From Bacteroidales bacterium (GTDB taxonomy: Bacteria > Bacteroidota > Bacteroidia > Bacteroidales > Muribaculaceae): DNA of 42,220 bases. Positions 8,045 to 16,576 of this stretch are shown in pieces. Made by a program: the position numbers and the translations under genes. Position 1 is the first letter of the stretch. Every line of letters begins with the position of its first letter. A model generated the notes under the pieces. It ran no database searches. It worked only from the letters and a program-made list of their open reading frames with translations, and was not told the origin of the DNA. Location: positions 1 to 42,220 of the forward strand of contig JAQXVL010000194.1 of NCBI GenBank assembly GCA_029224905.1. Direction: 5' to 3'.

Positions 8045-9400
8045 CGGACGAAAAATGTTGGATATGGCGTATAAAGGACAGACTGTGATGGGCTTTCCCG
8101 ACGGACTTGTAAATGTGCCGAAGTTCTCTAACGAACAACGAATTGCATAGGGAATGTCTTTCTGCGGTTTTGATAACAATTCGTAAAGGCTTCTCATTGA
8201 GCCTTTTACGCCCGACTTTACTTCAATCGGCACAACGTGCCCGCCTTTTGCTACCACATAGTCGACCTCGGCTGCGTTGCCTTTGTTTGTATCTTGCCAA
8301 TAATACAAGTCATGACGCTCGTGGGGCGACATATATTTCAGCATCTCCAAGCCGGCTATCAATTCCGCCACATTTCCTTTGTCGACAAGGTCGGTCGCCT
8401 TATCGGTCAGAATGTTGTTTGTCTTATCCGTAATACTGTCGCTTATGCCGAGAAAGTCCAGCATTAGGGCATTGTCTATCATTAGATATTTAACAAACTT
8501 GCTGTTCACCTCAGCGCCTAATGGAATGCCGTTCGACGCGGAATTAAACACGGGTACAATCAAGCCTGCATCTCTTAGGTAGGAAAGAGCGGTCTTTACC
8601 TGTTCGGTGCGGTATTCGCCGTCTACATGACTAAAAACGAACTTCGTTCCGGTCTGCCGCGCTACGCTTATAAGTGTGTGGCGCAACAGGTCCGGGTTTA
8701 TCCTTCCTGCGTATTTCGAGAAATCGTCGATGTATGCCACGCGCAAGTCTGCCAGAACTGTCCTTGCTTTCAAGTACGATTCCGTTTCGACAAACTTGGC
8801 AACGGCGGCAGGCATTCCTCCGATAAGCATAAATTGGCGATACTGCTCCACCAACTTGTTGTGAAAGACCTCCATAAGCGGCTTCTCCGTAGTGGCTTGT
8901 CGCTTCATCTCCACCAAACCGGCGAGATTTCGGGCTGTAAGAAATTCGTCGAACGACATCGGGTAGACGAACAGGCTGCTTATCCTGCCAACGCCATACG
9001 AGCGTAAGTCTTTCAATGCAAACTCCAACAAGCTGCCGGCAGCGATTACATGCAGTTCCGGGTAGTCTTCTCGAAAGAACCACAGGCTGTGCAATGCTTT
9101 CTGACATGACTGTATCTCGTCAAGAAATAGCAATGTCTTTCCCGGCTCTACCGGCACCCCATAATATATCGACAGTTTCTCCGCAATTTCGTGAACATCA
9201 GCCCTACCGCTGAAGATTTCGGCAACATCGCTATCTCTTTCAAAGTTAACTTCAAGGTAATACTCGAACGATGCTCCGAAATGCCGCACCGCACACGATT
9301 TGCCCACTTGCCGTGCGCCCCTGATAAGCAGTGGTTTCCTATCTTTTTCGACTTTCCATTGCTCAAGGTAAGTGTCTACATTTCTACTTAGATATTCCAT
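8042..9400 (-). CDS. AAA_14/DUF4143 family ATP-binding protein
   Basis: This is a stand-alone ATPase of the family abundant in Bacteroidales; its role is unknown, though such genes are often horizontally mobile. Numbered from the chosen start: Walker A GARQVGKS at 28-35, Walker B LLFLDEIQ at 90-97, the AGSLLEF sensor segment, then the DUF4143 part ending in AEVDYVVAKGGHVVPIEVKSG (read as two pieces), which resembles a PD-(D/E)XK fold. I chose ATG 9400 (MEYLSRNVD) over the ATG at 9421 because the family begins there and GGAGG lies 4 bp upstream. Three 33-bp direct repeats lie in its leader. Length (452 aa) is normal and no key residue is missing. Confidence 0.9.
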   Translation of the reverse strand: MEYLSRNVDTYLEQWKVEKDRKPLLIRGARQVGKSCAVRHFGASFEYYLEVNFERDSDVAEIFSGRADVHEIAEKLSIYYGVPVEPGKTLLFLDEIQSCQKALHSLWFFREDYPELHVIAAGSLLEFALKDLRSYGVGRISSLFVYPMSFDEFLTARNLAGLVEMKRQATTEKPLMEVFHNKLVEQYRQFMLIGGMPAAVAKFVETESYLKARTVLADLRVAYIDDFSKYAGRINPDLLRHTLISVARQTGTKFVFSHVDGEYRTEQVKTALSYLRDAGLIVPVFNSASNGIPLGAEVNSKFVKYLMIDNALMLDFLGISDSITDKTNNILTDKATDLVDKGNVAELIAGLEMLKYMSPHERHDLYYWQDTNKGNAAEVDYVVAKGGHVVPIEVKSGVKGSMRSLYELLSKPQKDIPYAIRCSLENFGTFTSPSGKPITVCPLYAISNIFRP

Positions 9401-9476
9401 ATTTCCTCCGATAAATTTCATTCGCTTGTAAAGTTACGATAAATATTTGAATATCAAGCGTGTTTAACATGTTTTT

Positions 9477-9560
9477 GTAAAAAGCAGGTGATATTTTTGG
9501 GGTAAAGATGTAAAAAGCAGGTGATGTTTTGGGGTCGAAAACGTAAAAAGCAGGTGATAT
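9477..9560 (-). repeat. Three 33-bp direct repeats upstream of the DUF4143 gene
   Basis: GTAAAAAGCAGGTGAT starts at 9477, 9510 and 9543, an exact 33-bp period (about three helical turns). Units one and two continue with a run of T and GGGGT. They lie 77-160 bp upstream of the gene start, a position suited to cooperative binding of a regulator, perhaps the ATPase itself. Confidence 0.8.
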
Positions 9561-9562
9561 AA

Positions 9563-9645
9563 GCGCCTACGATGCGGTTAGGCGGCGCTGACGCGCGGTT
9601 AAGAGGTTAGACGGTTAATCGGCGGCTTGCGCTGCGTGGAATTGA
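9563..9645 (+). repeat. Short hairpin array, plus sense, with GCGCTGCGTGG end
   Basis: It starts with GCGCC-TAC-GATGC (a hybrid unit), then GGTTAGGCG, GCGC-TGAC-GCGC, GGTTAAGAG, GGTTAGACG and GGTTAATCG. It ends with GGCTTGCGCTGCGTGGAATT, the same terminal sequence seen in inverse at about 32052-32075 and 39646-39670. The gap 9422-9784 also holds the 33-bp repeats and the terminator at 9728-9760. Confidence 0.8.
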
Positions 9646-9699
9646 CGATTGAGTCGAATCGGACTGAGCACTCTGATGACTCGGACAGGCTCTCCACTC

Positions 9700-9717
9700 T
9701 TACCTCTTACCTTTTCT
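9700..9717 (-). repeat. CTCTTACCTCTTACC short repeat
   Basis: Two head-to-tail copies of a GAGGTAAGA-type heptamer/octamer (minus strand). The same word recurs at 2365, 18285 and 41734-41766, always next to hairpin repeats or gene ends. Confidence 0.4.
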
Positions 9718-9727
9718 CCGCTCACAC

Positions 9728-9760
9728 AAAAAAAGTTGCGCCTCGGATTCGGGGCGCAAC
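9728..9760 (-). terminator. Rho-independent terminator of the NAGPA gene
   Basis: On the minus strand the stem GTTGCGCC/GGCGCAAC (9735-9742 with 9753-9760, additional C:G pairs inside) is followed by a run of seven T (9728-9734). It begins 25 bp after the stop of the gene ending at 9785. Confidence 0.85.
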
Positions 9761-9784
9761 CTCAGTTATTAACAATTATAATTC

Positions 9785-12259
9785 TTACCTTACGATAAGT
9801 TTTGCTGTTTTCACACCGTTTGCGGCGGTAACTTTTATTATATACATACCGTTGAGTCCGGTTGTTGCGATTTGGCAGTTGCCGTTGCAGTTTTGCGACG
9901 AAACGAGTGCGCCATTGAGGGCAAATACTTCAACTTTTGCTTTTTCGCCGGCAATGACGTATACCGTCTGACCTGCCGCTACCGGGTTCGGGTAGATGAT
10001 TGCTCGCGGAGCGGTGATAGCATTGACAGCGCCTTGTGCGTTGTTGTATACGGCTTCGAATTTCGGTATTTGAATTTCGAATTCTGTGTTCTTTGCCGAT
10101 GCGCCCATGCCGAAGCGGAGCGAGTTGATGGTTATCGGGAATACGGCGATATCGTCGGGTGTGGTGAAGTCGTTCAAGTCGAATTCTACCGTTGTTTCGG
10201 TGTTTTTGGGAAGCGTCGTTTCGGTTGCGGTCCATGTAGAGGTCGCTTTTCCGAGGGCGTCACTTGCCGATGCCGTTACCTTGTTGATGGTTGCTTCGCC
10301 GGGGTTGACGGTCAAGCGAATCTTGTCGGGCAAACTCCATACTCGCATTTCGCGGTCCATCTGGATGAAGGCGCCGCGGCTTGAGCCGTTGCCGGTGTAG
10401 TTGAGTTTGAAACCGTTGTCGCCGAGGAGGCTGAGTGCCAAGCCGGTACCGCCGGTCTGTTTGAGTGTCCAGTTTTCGATGGGGAGGTCGCGTACGACGG
10501 GCATTGTGTTGCCGGTCGGTACTTCGACGGTCACGTTGAGTTTGCCGGCAAATTCGCCGAGGCTTGCCGTAACGACAGCCGTACCGTCTTTCAAGCCTTT
10601 AAGCAGACCGGTAGTTTCGCCCACGGTAGCCACGTCTGTGTTGTCGGACGTCCAAGTGAAGGCAATCGGGCTGATAGGCATTTCGTTTTCGCGTACGTAC
10701 GAGAGCATTTCGATAGGATATTCGCGAACGTCGTCGATAAGCACGTTCTCGAGACGGAGTTTTGCTTCTTCGCTGGTGTCGACGGTTACGGGGATTGTTG
10801 CTTCCAAGCCGTTGAGGGTGCCTTTGAGCACGCCGATGCCGCTACCGCTGCCGTAGAATGTCGTACCGTCGTTGATGATTTCGCCGATATTGGCGTCGCA
10901 GGTGAGGGTTACGCCTTGTACGTCGTCGTCGACGAGCATGCCGTATTGGTTATAGCCGTAGAATTTCGGCGTATAGATGCCGTATTGCGGGAACTCCATT
11001 GCCCATTCAACGAAGCGAATCTCAGTGATTACGTCGTCGGCAGGGGTGTTGGCTACGGCAAACATACCGCTACTTACGGCGCGAGGACGTCCGTCGCTGC
11101 AGTGGTTGCGTTCGCCGAATGCCGAGGTGTAGAGCGTCGACGAGCCGCCGCCGTCGACGTTGGTAGCGTCGGTTGCGCCGGCATAGTACATCATTTCGGC
11201 AAGTTGCTTGGTGTGTACGCCGTTCGACAGGGCGTAGCGTCCGTCGATGACCATCATGATAATTTTCGACTTGTCGGCGTTAAAGCCGATGCCCGAACGC
11301 GGATGCAGACCCGATGCGTCGCCGCGGTCGACTTCGCTGTCGAGCACTATGCCGTTCTCTAATATCCACGGGTTGCCCGTGCACATATCGGTCGGGAAGA
11401 TTTCTTTGTCGCCTACGAATGCGCGGGGCGTGATTTCGATGATGTCGCCGATTGCGAGTCCGTTGACAAAGTCAACGCCTGTTCCGCGTCCCGAGATGGC
11501 GTATGCGCCGTCGCTGAAGCGGAGGTCGCCGTTGGTCGACACGTCGGAGGTTACTTTGTATTTCGCGGTTTTACCCATTCCGACGGTGCCTTCAACCAAT
11601 TCGAGGGTGCGTTCGGCAACGCTGCCGGCAAGCGATGCATTGTCGGTGGTGCCATAGTATTCGGGGGTGTAGAGCGCACATGAGTTGTTCCATACGCCGG
11701 AGTTGACTACCGATAGAGATGCCGTTTTTTCGCCGGCTTTTACCTCGCCGCGTGCGTGACTTACGGCGGCGATAAACGGCTCGCCGTTTTCGAAGTAGAA
11801 GTTCGGCCAAGCGCGCGAACTTGAGTTGGTGAGATAGATTTTGCCGTCGGCAATAGCAGTCTGCACGGGAGCGCCGACGCGCGACACGCCGTTGACTGCG
11901 TTACCCGTCGTTACGAAGAAGTCGGTGTTGATGCCGCAGAACAAGGTCTTGTCGGCGGTCGAGTGGCTTTTTGCCTGGTCGGCTATCGTAGCGCCGCCCG
12001 ACAATTTGTCGTTGGCTACTACTGCTTGGAACGAAATGTTCGGGTTCGTACGGTCGATTGTCAGGTAGTAGATGCGCAATTGCGTTGCCGGTGTTTCGCC
12101 CAACAAGCGTAGGCTTGTTTGCGTTGTACCCGGACCGATTTTTGCGTGATAGAGCGTGTCGAGCGTGTAGTCGACGTCGCACAACTTAAACGGATAGCCT
12201 GCTTGTGCCGCAAACACTGCCGCACATGCTGCTAACAAAAGTGTAAATCTTTTAATCAT
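9785..12259 (-). CDS. Secreted phosphodiester glycosidase (NAGPA domain) with type IX sorting tail
   Basis: Start chosen at ATG 12259 because it opens a clean signal peptide (MIKRFTLLLAACAAVFAAQA); the in-frame ATG at 12313 adds 18 hydrophilic residues. An NAGPA (phosphodiester glycosidase, PF09992-type) domain fills about residues 80-395, with CGINTDFF, a GRYALSNGVH segment and the hallmark NVDGGGSSTLY near residue 370. An Ig-like BIG2-type domain follows (GLKDGTAVVTASLGEFAGKL), then another beta-rich domain. The last 70 residues (IYPNPVAAG...LNGMYIIKVTA...KLIVR) are a T9SS type A sorting domain. The protein is probably exported and anchored outside, where it would cleave sugar-phosphodiester bonds of glycans; the substrate is unknown. 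Monocistronic, with its own promoter and terminator. Confidence 0.85.
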   Translation of the reverse strand: MIKRFTLLLAACAAVFAAQAGYPFKLCDVDYTLDTLYHAKIGPGTTQTSLRLLGETPATQLRIYYLTIDRTNPNISFQAVVANDKLSGGATIADQAKSHSTADKTLFCGINTDFFVTTGNAVNGVSRVGAPVQTAIADGKIYLTNSSSRAWPNFYFENGEPFIAAVSHARGEVKAGEKTASLSVVNSGVWNNSCALYTPEYYGTTDNASLAGSVAERTLELVEGTVGMGKTAKYKVTSDVSTNGDLRFSDGAYAISGRGTGVDFVNGLAIGDIIEITPRAFVGDKEIFPTDMCTGNPWILENGIVLDSEVDRGDASGLHPRSGIGFNADKSKIIMMVIDGRYALSNGVHTKQLAEMMYYAGATDATNVDGGGSSTLYTSAFGERNHCSDGRPRAVSSGMFAVANTPADDVITEIRFVEWAMEFPQYGIYTPKFYGYNQYGMLVDDDVQGVTLTCDANIGEIINDGTTFYGSGSGIGVLKGTLNGLEATIPVTVDTSEEAKLRLENVLIDDVREYPIEMLSYVRENEMPISPIAFTWTSDNTDVATVGETTGLLKGLKDGTAVVTASLGEFAGKLNVTVEVPTGNTMPVVRDLPIENWTLKQTGGTGLALSLLGDNGFKLNYTGNGSSRGAFIQMDREMRVWSLPDKIRLTVNPGEATINKVTASASDALGKATSTWTATETTLPKNTETTVEFDLNDFTTPDDIAVFPITINSLRFGMGASAKNTEFEIQIPKFEAVYNNAQGAVNAITAPRAIIYPNPVAAGQTVYVIAGEKAKVEVFALNGALVSSQNCNGNCQIATTGLNGMYIIKVTAANGVKTAKLIVR

Positions 12260-12324
12260 AGCAATATTATTTGGTTTTTTCTTGTTTAGGTTTTGTTGGT
12301 CAAATTTAGGCATAAGTTTTCATA

Positions 12325-12332
12325 TAAAGGTA
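12325..12332 (-). promoter_or_regulatory. Likely -7 promoter element of the NAGPA gene
   Basis: TACCTTTA on the minus strand (one mismatch to TAnnTTTG), 65 bp before the chosen ATG. It lies just upstream of the alternative ATG at 12313, which would leave a very short leader for that start and supports 12259. Confidence 0.4.
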
Positions 12333-12388
12333 ACAATCGAATGAAATAAATTGTTCACGATGGTTAAATTTGCTTAATCGGCAAAATA

Positions 12389-12464
12389 GCGCCTACGGCG
12401 CGGTTAGGTGGTTAGGAGGTTATTCGGCGCGGAGCGCGGTTAATCGGCAGTATGCGCTGCGTGG
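12389..12464 (+). repeat. Short hairpin array, plus sense, leading into copy B
   Basis: GCGCC-TAC-GGCGC, then GGTTAGGTG, GGTTAGGAG, GGTTATTCG, GCGC-GGA-GCGC, GGTTAATCG and the GCGCTGCGTGG end. It joins directly to the multi-hairpin element copy B, so the two repeat families form one composite here. Confidence 0.8.
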
Positions 12465-12716
12465 CAGGCGGGCGGGGTGATTGCCGAACATCATCGTGTC
12501 GAAGATACGATGATGTTCATGACCGTCTCCGACGCTCCCATCCACAGCGGATCTTCGACACGCTGTGGATACACCGCCGCTCTCCCACGCCTGCCCGGTC
12601 GCACCAAGGCGCGACCCTACTCTGCTGATTGTCAACCACTTACACACTTAGCCATACTTAGCACCCATGCCCGGTCGCACCAAGGCGCGACTATACAATC
12701 GTCTAATTATCAACAT
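12465..12716 (+). repeat. Multi-hairpin dispersed element, copy B (internally deleted)
   Basis: Hairpins are at 12487-12517 (AACATCATCGT/ACGATGATGTT), 12540-12570 (ATCCACAGC/GCTGTGGAT) and 12597-12616 plus 12673-12691 (GGTCGC..GCGACC types). Relative to copy D, everything between the ATGACCGTC segment and TCCGACGCTCCCATCC is missing, about 270 bp including the core. The junction falls in the shared loop word CGTCTCCGAC. Together with the arrays at both ends it fills the gap 12260-12866; no gene is seen there. Confidence 0.8.
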
Positions 12717-12718
12717 AT

Positions 12719-12765
12719 TAACCACCTAACCGCATCGCAGATGCCGAATAACCGCTTATTCGGCA
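12719..12765 (-). repeat. Short hairpin array, minus sense
   Basis: CACCTAACC, GCATC-GCA-GATGC, CGAATAACC, then a short CTTATTCGG inverted end. It lies about 100 bp downstream of the TonB-family gene and closes the composite that begins at 12389 with arrays in opposing orientation. Confidence 0.75.
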
Positions 12766-12866
12766 AACGAGCGTCGCCGCTGATGCTTTCGCACCGGCGA
12801 CGACGCCAGAAGAAGTGTTGTTCACTGATTGAATGTGAGTTTTATTGAGTTTTATTGAGCGTGAAA

Positions 12867-15269
12867 TTACTTGCTTTTCTGTGTGCGCGATTCGTCGGCG
12901 TTTTTCTCGATGCTCTTTGCTTGGAACCTTTTTCCGACGTTGAAGTTGTAGGTCAGCGACACGGAGAACGAAACGGGTTGCTTGATGCGCTGGGTGCTGG
13001 CGTACGAGTTCGTATTGTTGAAGCCATTGCCCACTGCGTAGGTGGTAAATCGCATGGTGTGGCAGAGGATGTTGTTAGCGTTGATTGCAGCTGTCCACTT
13101 GCGGTTGGCGAACGATTTCTTGATGCCGGCGTTGAGGTTGCTGAACGGATTGACGCTCATCGTTGCGTCTTTGCCGCGGTTCGAGCCGAAGTAGGAGGCG
13201 GAAATGTACCAGTCTTTCGGCAGTTGGAAGCCGGTGTTGAGCGAAATGTAGAGGCTGTTAGCGTTGGTCTTGTCGCCGTTGGCGTTAAGCTGGATTTGGC
13301 GGTGCATATAGGTCACGTTGGCGTTGAAGTTCCACCATTTGGTGATTTGTATCGGCAGGTTGACATTGGCACCGAGCGTCACGTTTTTGTCGAGGTTGAT
13401 GTTGGTAAAGAGCACGTTGCGCGGGTCGTTTTCGTCGGGCTTGGTGCCTTGTGCCATCGGGTCGGTGTCGACTTGCCACCACAGAGAAAGGTTGTATTTA
13501 TATTGCGTTGTGAAGTTCAACGACAGGTTGTTGCTGTAGGTTGGCTTCAGGTCGGGATTACCGCATTGATAGAACATGTCGGAAATCTTGGTGCGTATCG
13601 GGTTGAGGGCCCAGAACGACGGGCGGTTGATGTAGCGTGCATAACTTGCCGACAGCGAGTTTTTCGACATTGCGTCGAATTTGTAGATAATCGACGCGTT
13701 GGGGAAGAGGTCGAAATAGTCTTGGTCGACGGTTGCGGCTAAGTTTTCGACGTCCTTGCAGTCTTGGTAAATCATTTTGTTGCGGCTGTGGTCGGTGAAA
13801 TACTCGCCGCGCAGTCCGGCAACGACGCCAAGGTGCTTGATGTTGTAGGTTGTCTTGGCGTATATGCCGAGGATGTTTTCGTTGTAGTTGTAGTTATGGT
13901 TTTTGTCGTAGTTGCAGGCAGAGAGTTCGCCGTAGTCGGAGGTGTTGTGCAGCTTGTTGAAGGTATATTTGGTGCCGACCGACAGTCCCCACTTCGGCGA
14001 GAAATGCTTATCGTAGTCGAAACTGAGGTTTGCTACGTCGTAGGTTGTCAACTGATTTCCGTTTTCCTTATTGACGAGCGGCTCCGCGTCGGGAGTGGAG
14101 AACGTGCGCATTATGTTGTCGTTGTCTTGAGTGCTGTGCGAGTTGTCGTAGTTGGCAATGACTTTCATCGTCGAGCCGAGGGTGTCGAGGCGGTGGATGT
14201 AGTTGAATGTTGCGTCGAAGTTGCGCGAATTCATGTCGGTGCCGTATACACCCTTGATGGTCTTGTCGGCGAAGGTGGCATTTGTCGCCGTTTGTGCCGG
14301 ATTCTTCCAGCCGTTGAAGTATAACTCAAGACCGAATGAATTGTTCTTGTTCGGGTCGTAGAACACACCGGCATTGACGTTGCCGAACACCATATCGTCG
14401 TTGGTCATCTTTGTGCTGTTGTTGTAGCGGCTGCCGTCGGCATAGTCGGTGCTTTGCGTCATGTCGTTGTCTTCTTTGGGCGTATAGTTCACCGCACCGC
14501 GCAGGGTGTAGGTCCAGTTGCCTTTCTTGACGTTCAGCGACGCGTTGGGCGCAAAGCCTGTCTCGTTTTTGCTGAAGTTGCCGCGGATGCCGGCGCTACC
14601 CATAATGCCGTCGGTACGCACTTTCTTCATCGTTATCTTGATGACGCCCGCCGACGAACTTGCGCTATATTCCGCGCCGGTTTGCGGGATGATTTCCACC
14701 TTGGTCACTTCTTCGGCTTTGAGGCTGCGCAGGAAGTTCATCAGTTGGTCGTTGTCCATCTTCAGTTCGCGGTCGTTCACATAGACTATCGTGCCGCTTT
14801 TGCCGTTGATAGATATCTTGTTGTCGTTAATCCACACGCCCGGAGCATCGCGCAGCAGCTCTTCGCCGTCTTTGCCTATCGCACCCGGCATGTTTTCGAC
14901 GTTCATAACGAATCGGTCGGCTTCGCGGCGTATCGCCGATGCGGTGACGTTGACTTCTTTGAGCACCGCCGAATTGGTCTCCATTGTGGCATCGACGCGC
15001 GTTTTGCCTTTGACGGTTTCGCTCTTTTCGGCTGACTTATAGCCTACCGACGAGAAGATGAAGGTGTAAGCGCCGTCGGCGACGTTCATCGTGTAGCCGC
15101 CGATGCTGTCGGTCACTGTGCCGGCACATTGTTTCGCGTCGCGAAGGGCAACCACGGTGGCGTATTCCACCGGGTTCCCTTTTTCGTCGACTACCTTGCC
15201 GTCGACCACGCCGGCATTCGCTGCCGTCGCGGCAAGCAGGGCTACTGATACAATTGTTATTCGTTTCAT
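12867..15269 (-). CDS. TonB-dependent-receptor-like outer membrane beta-barrel protein
   Basis: A signal peptide (MKRITIVSVALLAATAANA) is followed by a CarboxypepD_reg-like domain (about 20-100: VDGKVVDEKGNPVEYATV, TVTDSIGGYTM, FSSVGYKS), a plug-type domain (about 105-215: EVNVTASAIRREADRFVMNV, VYVNDREL, VEIIPQTGAEY) and a long barrel rich in aromatic/Gly strands. It matches the outer-membrane beta-barrel family (OMP_b-brl_3) more than full SusC. It is the last gene of an operon with an ABC ATPase, a permease and a GntR regulator, 90 bp after the regulator gene. Cargo cannot be read from sequence; an export or stress-response role is possible. Length of 800 aa is typical. Confidence 0.85.
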   Translation of the reverse strand: MKRITIVSVALLAATAANAGVVDGKVVDEKGNPVEYATVVALRDAKQCAGTVTDSIGGYTMNVADGAYTFIFSSVGYKSAEKSETVKGKTRVDATMETNSAVLKEVNVTASAIRREADRFVMNVENMPGAIGKDGEELLRDAPGVWINDNKISINGKSGTIVYVNDRELKMDNDQLMNFLRSLKAEEVTKVEIIPQTGAEYSASSSAGVIKITMKKVRTDGIMGSAGIRGNFSKNETGFAPNASLNVKKGNWTYTLRGAVNYTPKEDNDMTQSTDYADGSRYNNSTKMTNDDMVFGNVNAGVFYDPNKNNSFGLELYFNGWKNPAQTATNATFADKTIKGVYGTDMNSRNFDATFNYIHRLDTLGSTMKVIANYDNSHSTQDNDNIMRTFSTPDAEPLVNKENGNQLTTYDVANLSFDYDKHFSPKWGLSVGTKYTFNKLHNTSDYGELSACNYDKNHNYNYNENILGIYAKTTYNIKHLGVVAGLRGEYFTDHSRNKMIYQDCKDVENLAATVDQDYFDLFPNASIIYKFDAMSKNSLSASYARYINRPSFWALNPIRTKISDMFYQCGNPDLKPTYSNNLSLNFTTQYKYNLSLWWQVDTDPMAQGTKPDENDPRNVLFTNINLDKNVTLGANVNLPIQITKWWNFNANVTYMHRQIQLNANGDKTNANSLYISLNTGFQLPKDWYISASYFGSNRGKDATMSVNPFSNLNAGIKKSFANRKWTAAINANNILCHTMRFTTYAVGNGFNNTNSYASTQRIKQPVSFSVSLTYNFNVGKRFQAKSIEKNADESRTQKSK

Positions 15270-15359
15270 TGTCGTTCTGTGTTGTAATTGAGTTGTAACT
15301 GTGCTTTAGACGTTCTTGACTCGTCGAAAAGTTGCAACGGTTGTGTTGTGTTGATTGAG

Positions 15360-15728
15360 TTATATTTTTTTATTTGTGTTGTTTTTGTAATTTTCGATGA
15401 TTTCGTCGATAGAGATGCCCAGAAGGCTCATCTTGCGAAAGAGTTCGGGCAGGTCGCCGTCGATGAATTCGCGTTTGCGCATTTGCTTGATTGTCGCGCG
15501 AGCTTGGGCGCTGACGAAGTAGCCTATCCCTCGGCGGTTGTAGATGATTTCCCGGCTCTGAAGGTAGTCGAACGAGCGTGCTACGGTGTTGGCGTTTACC
15601 TCTACGGTGGCTGCATATTCGCGCACCGACGGTATGCGCCCGTCTTCGGGATATATCTTCTGCAAAATCTCGTCCATTATGCGGTCGGCGATTTGCAAAT
15701 ATATTGGTTTACTTTCTTTGAAATTCAT
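15360..15728 (-). CDS. GntR-family regulator, YtrA type
   Basis: A short (122 aa) regulator with the GntR winged helix at residues about 8-75 (PIYLQIADRIMDEIL, IPSVREYAATVEVNANTVAR, GIGYFVS), and only a short helical C-terminal extension, as in the YtrA subfamily that pairs with ABC transporters. Such proteins repress their own ABC operon until a signal, often cell-envelope stress, releases them. It is encoded 7 bp after the permease. An imperfect palindrome with GTGT/ACAC ends at 17591-17612, overlapping the predicted start of transcription, is the likely operator. Confidence 0.9.
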   Translation of the reverse strand: MNFKESKPIYLQIADRIMDEILQKIYPEDGRIPSVREYAATVEVNANTVARSFDYLQSREIIYNRRGIGYFVSAQARATIKQMRKREFIDGDLPELFRKMSLLGISIDEIIENYKNNTNKKI

Positions 15729-15735
15729 AATATGC

Positions 15736-16563
15736 TTATAACATGTTCTTTAGGTTGCGAATAACTTGTGCGCGGCGGAAGAGTCTGTAACTCAGCCAAA
15801 TGTTGACTATCGTAAGGACTGTGAATACGCCGGTTGCCGTGTTGAGTAGTATGGTGAAGTCTTCTTTTGTGATTCCGAATGCCGAAATCAGCGAGATGAG
15901 CACGATGTTGCCCAATATGGTGATGACGGTCATTGCGGCTACGGTCTTGATGAAGGCGTTTTTATACCAGATGTTACCGCCGAGCATATATATGGTATAG
16001 CCCCAGATGACTAACATCACGACGAACATACCGGCTTCGAAATCGCTTATTATGAATCCTTTAATATCAAGTGCCTGACAGCTGAAGTCGAACAATTCTG
16101 CCATTACGTTGCCAAATATCGGGTGGTAGAGGTCGGGGTTGACGTACATGAAGGGCATAAAGATGTAGCGGCTCGCCGTTGCAAGTGCCAACGCCACGAT
16201 GGCGGTTATCCAGAATCCTACGGTGGCCATCAGCAGTCGGCTGACAAACTTCTCGGCGTTGGTTGCCGGCAGCATCAGGTAGTTGATGCGCGACGTTTTA
16301 GTTTCCATCGGCTTCATCATCTGCGACAGGTAGACCATCGAAACCACTCCGCAGATGAAGGCGACAATTCCGGTGAAATGGTGAATCGTCTGTGCGCTCG
16401 GTGTGTAGGGATCGTTTGTCAACATCGTCAAAAACAGAGTTACCAAGAATGTCCCGTAGATGGCGAGTAGCCGATAGACGTGTTGCTTCCAGTTTACGCT
16501 ATATTCTCTTTTGAGCAGTAGCCCGAGGCGTGTTAGGCTGAATGTATTTTTTGTTGCGTTCAT
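15736..16563 (-). CDS. ABC transporter membrane subunit
   Basis: About six hydrophobic segments are visible (for example YGTFLVTLFLTMLT, GIVAFICGVVSMVYL, MVVMLVIWGY-like region, TVITILGNIVLISLISA, GVFTVLTIVNIWL). N- and C-terminal ends are basic and cytoplasmic. It has no ATPase motifs. The gene lies 13 bp after the ATPase gene and 7 bp before the GntR gene, so it is almost certainly the permease of this transporter. The family resembles small ABC-2-type permeases partnered with YtrA regulators; substrate unknown. Confidence 0.8.
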   Translation of the reverse strand: MNATKNTFSLTRLGLLLKREYSVNWKQHVYRLLAIYGTFLVTLFLTMLTNDPYTPSAQTIHHFTGIVAFICGVVSMVYLSQMMKPMETKTSRINYLMLPATNAEKFVSRLLMATVGFWITAIVALALATASRYIFMPFMYVNPDLYHPIFGNVMAELFDFSCQALDIKGFIISDFEAGMFVVMLVIWGYTIYMLGGNIWYKNAFIKTVAAMTVITILGNIVLISLISAFGITKEDFTILLNTATGVFTVLTIVNIWLSYRLFRRAQVIRNLKNML

Positions 16564-16576
16564 TGTTGCTTGGGTA

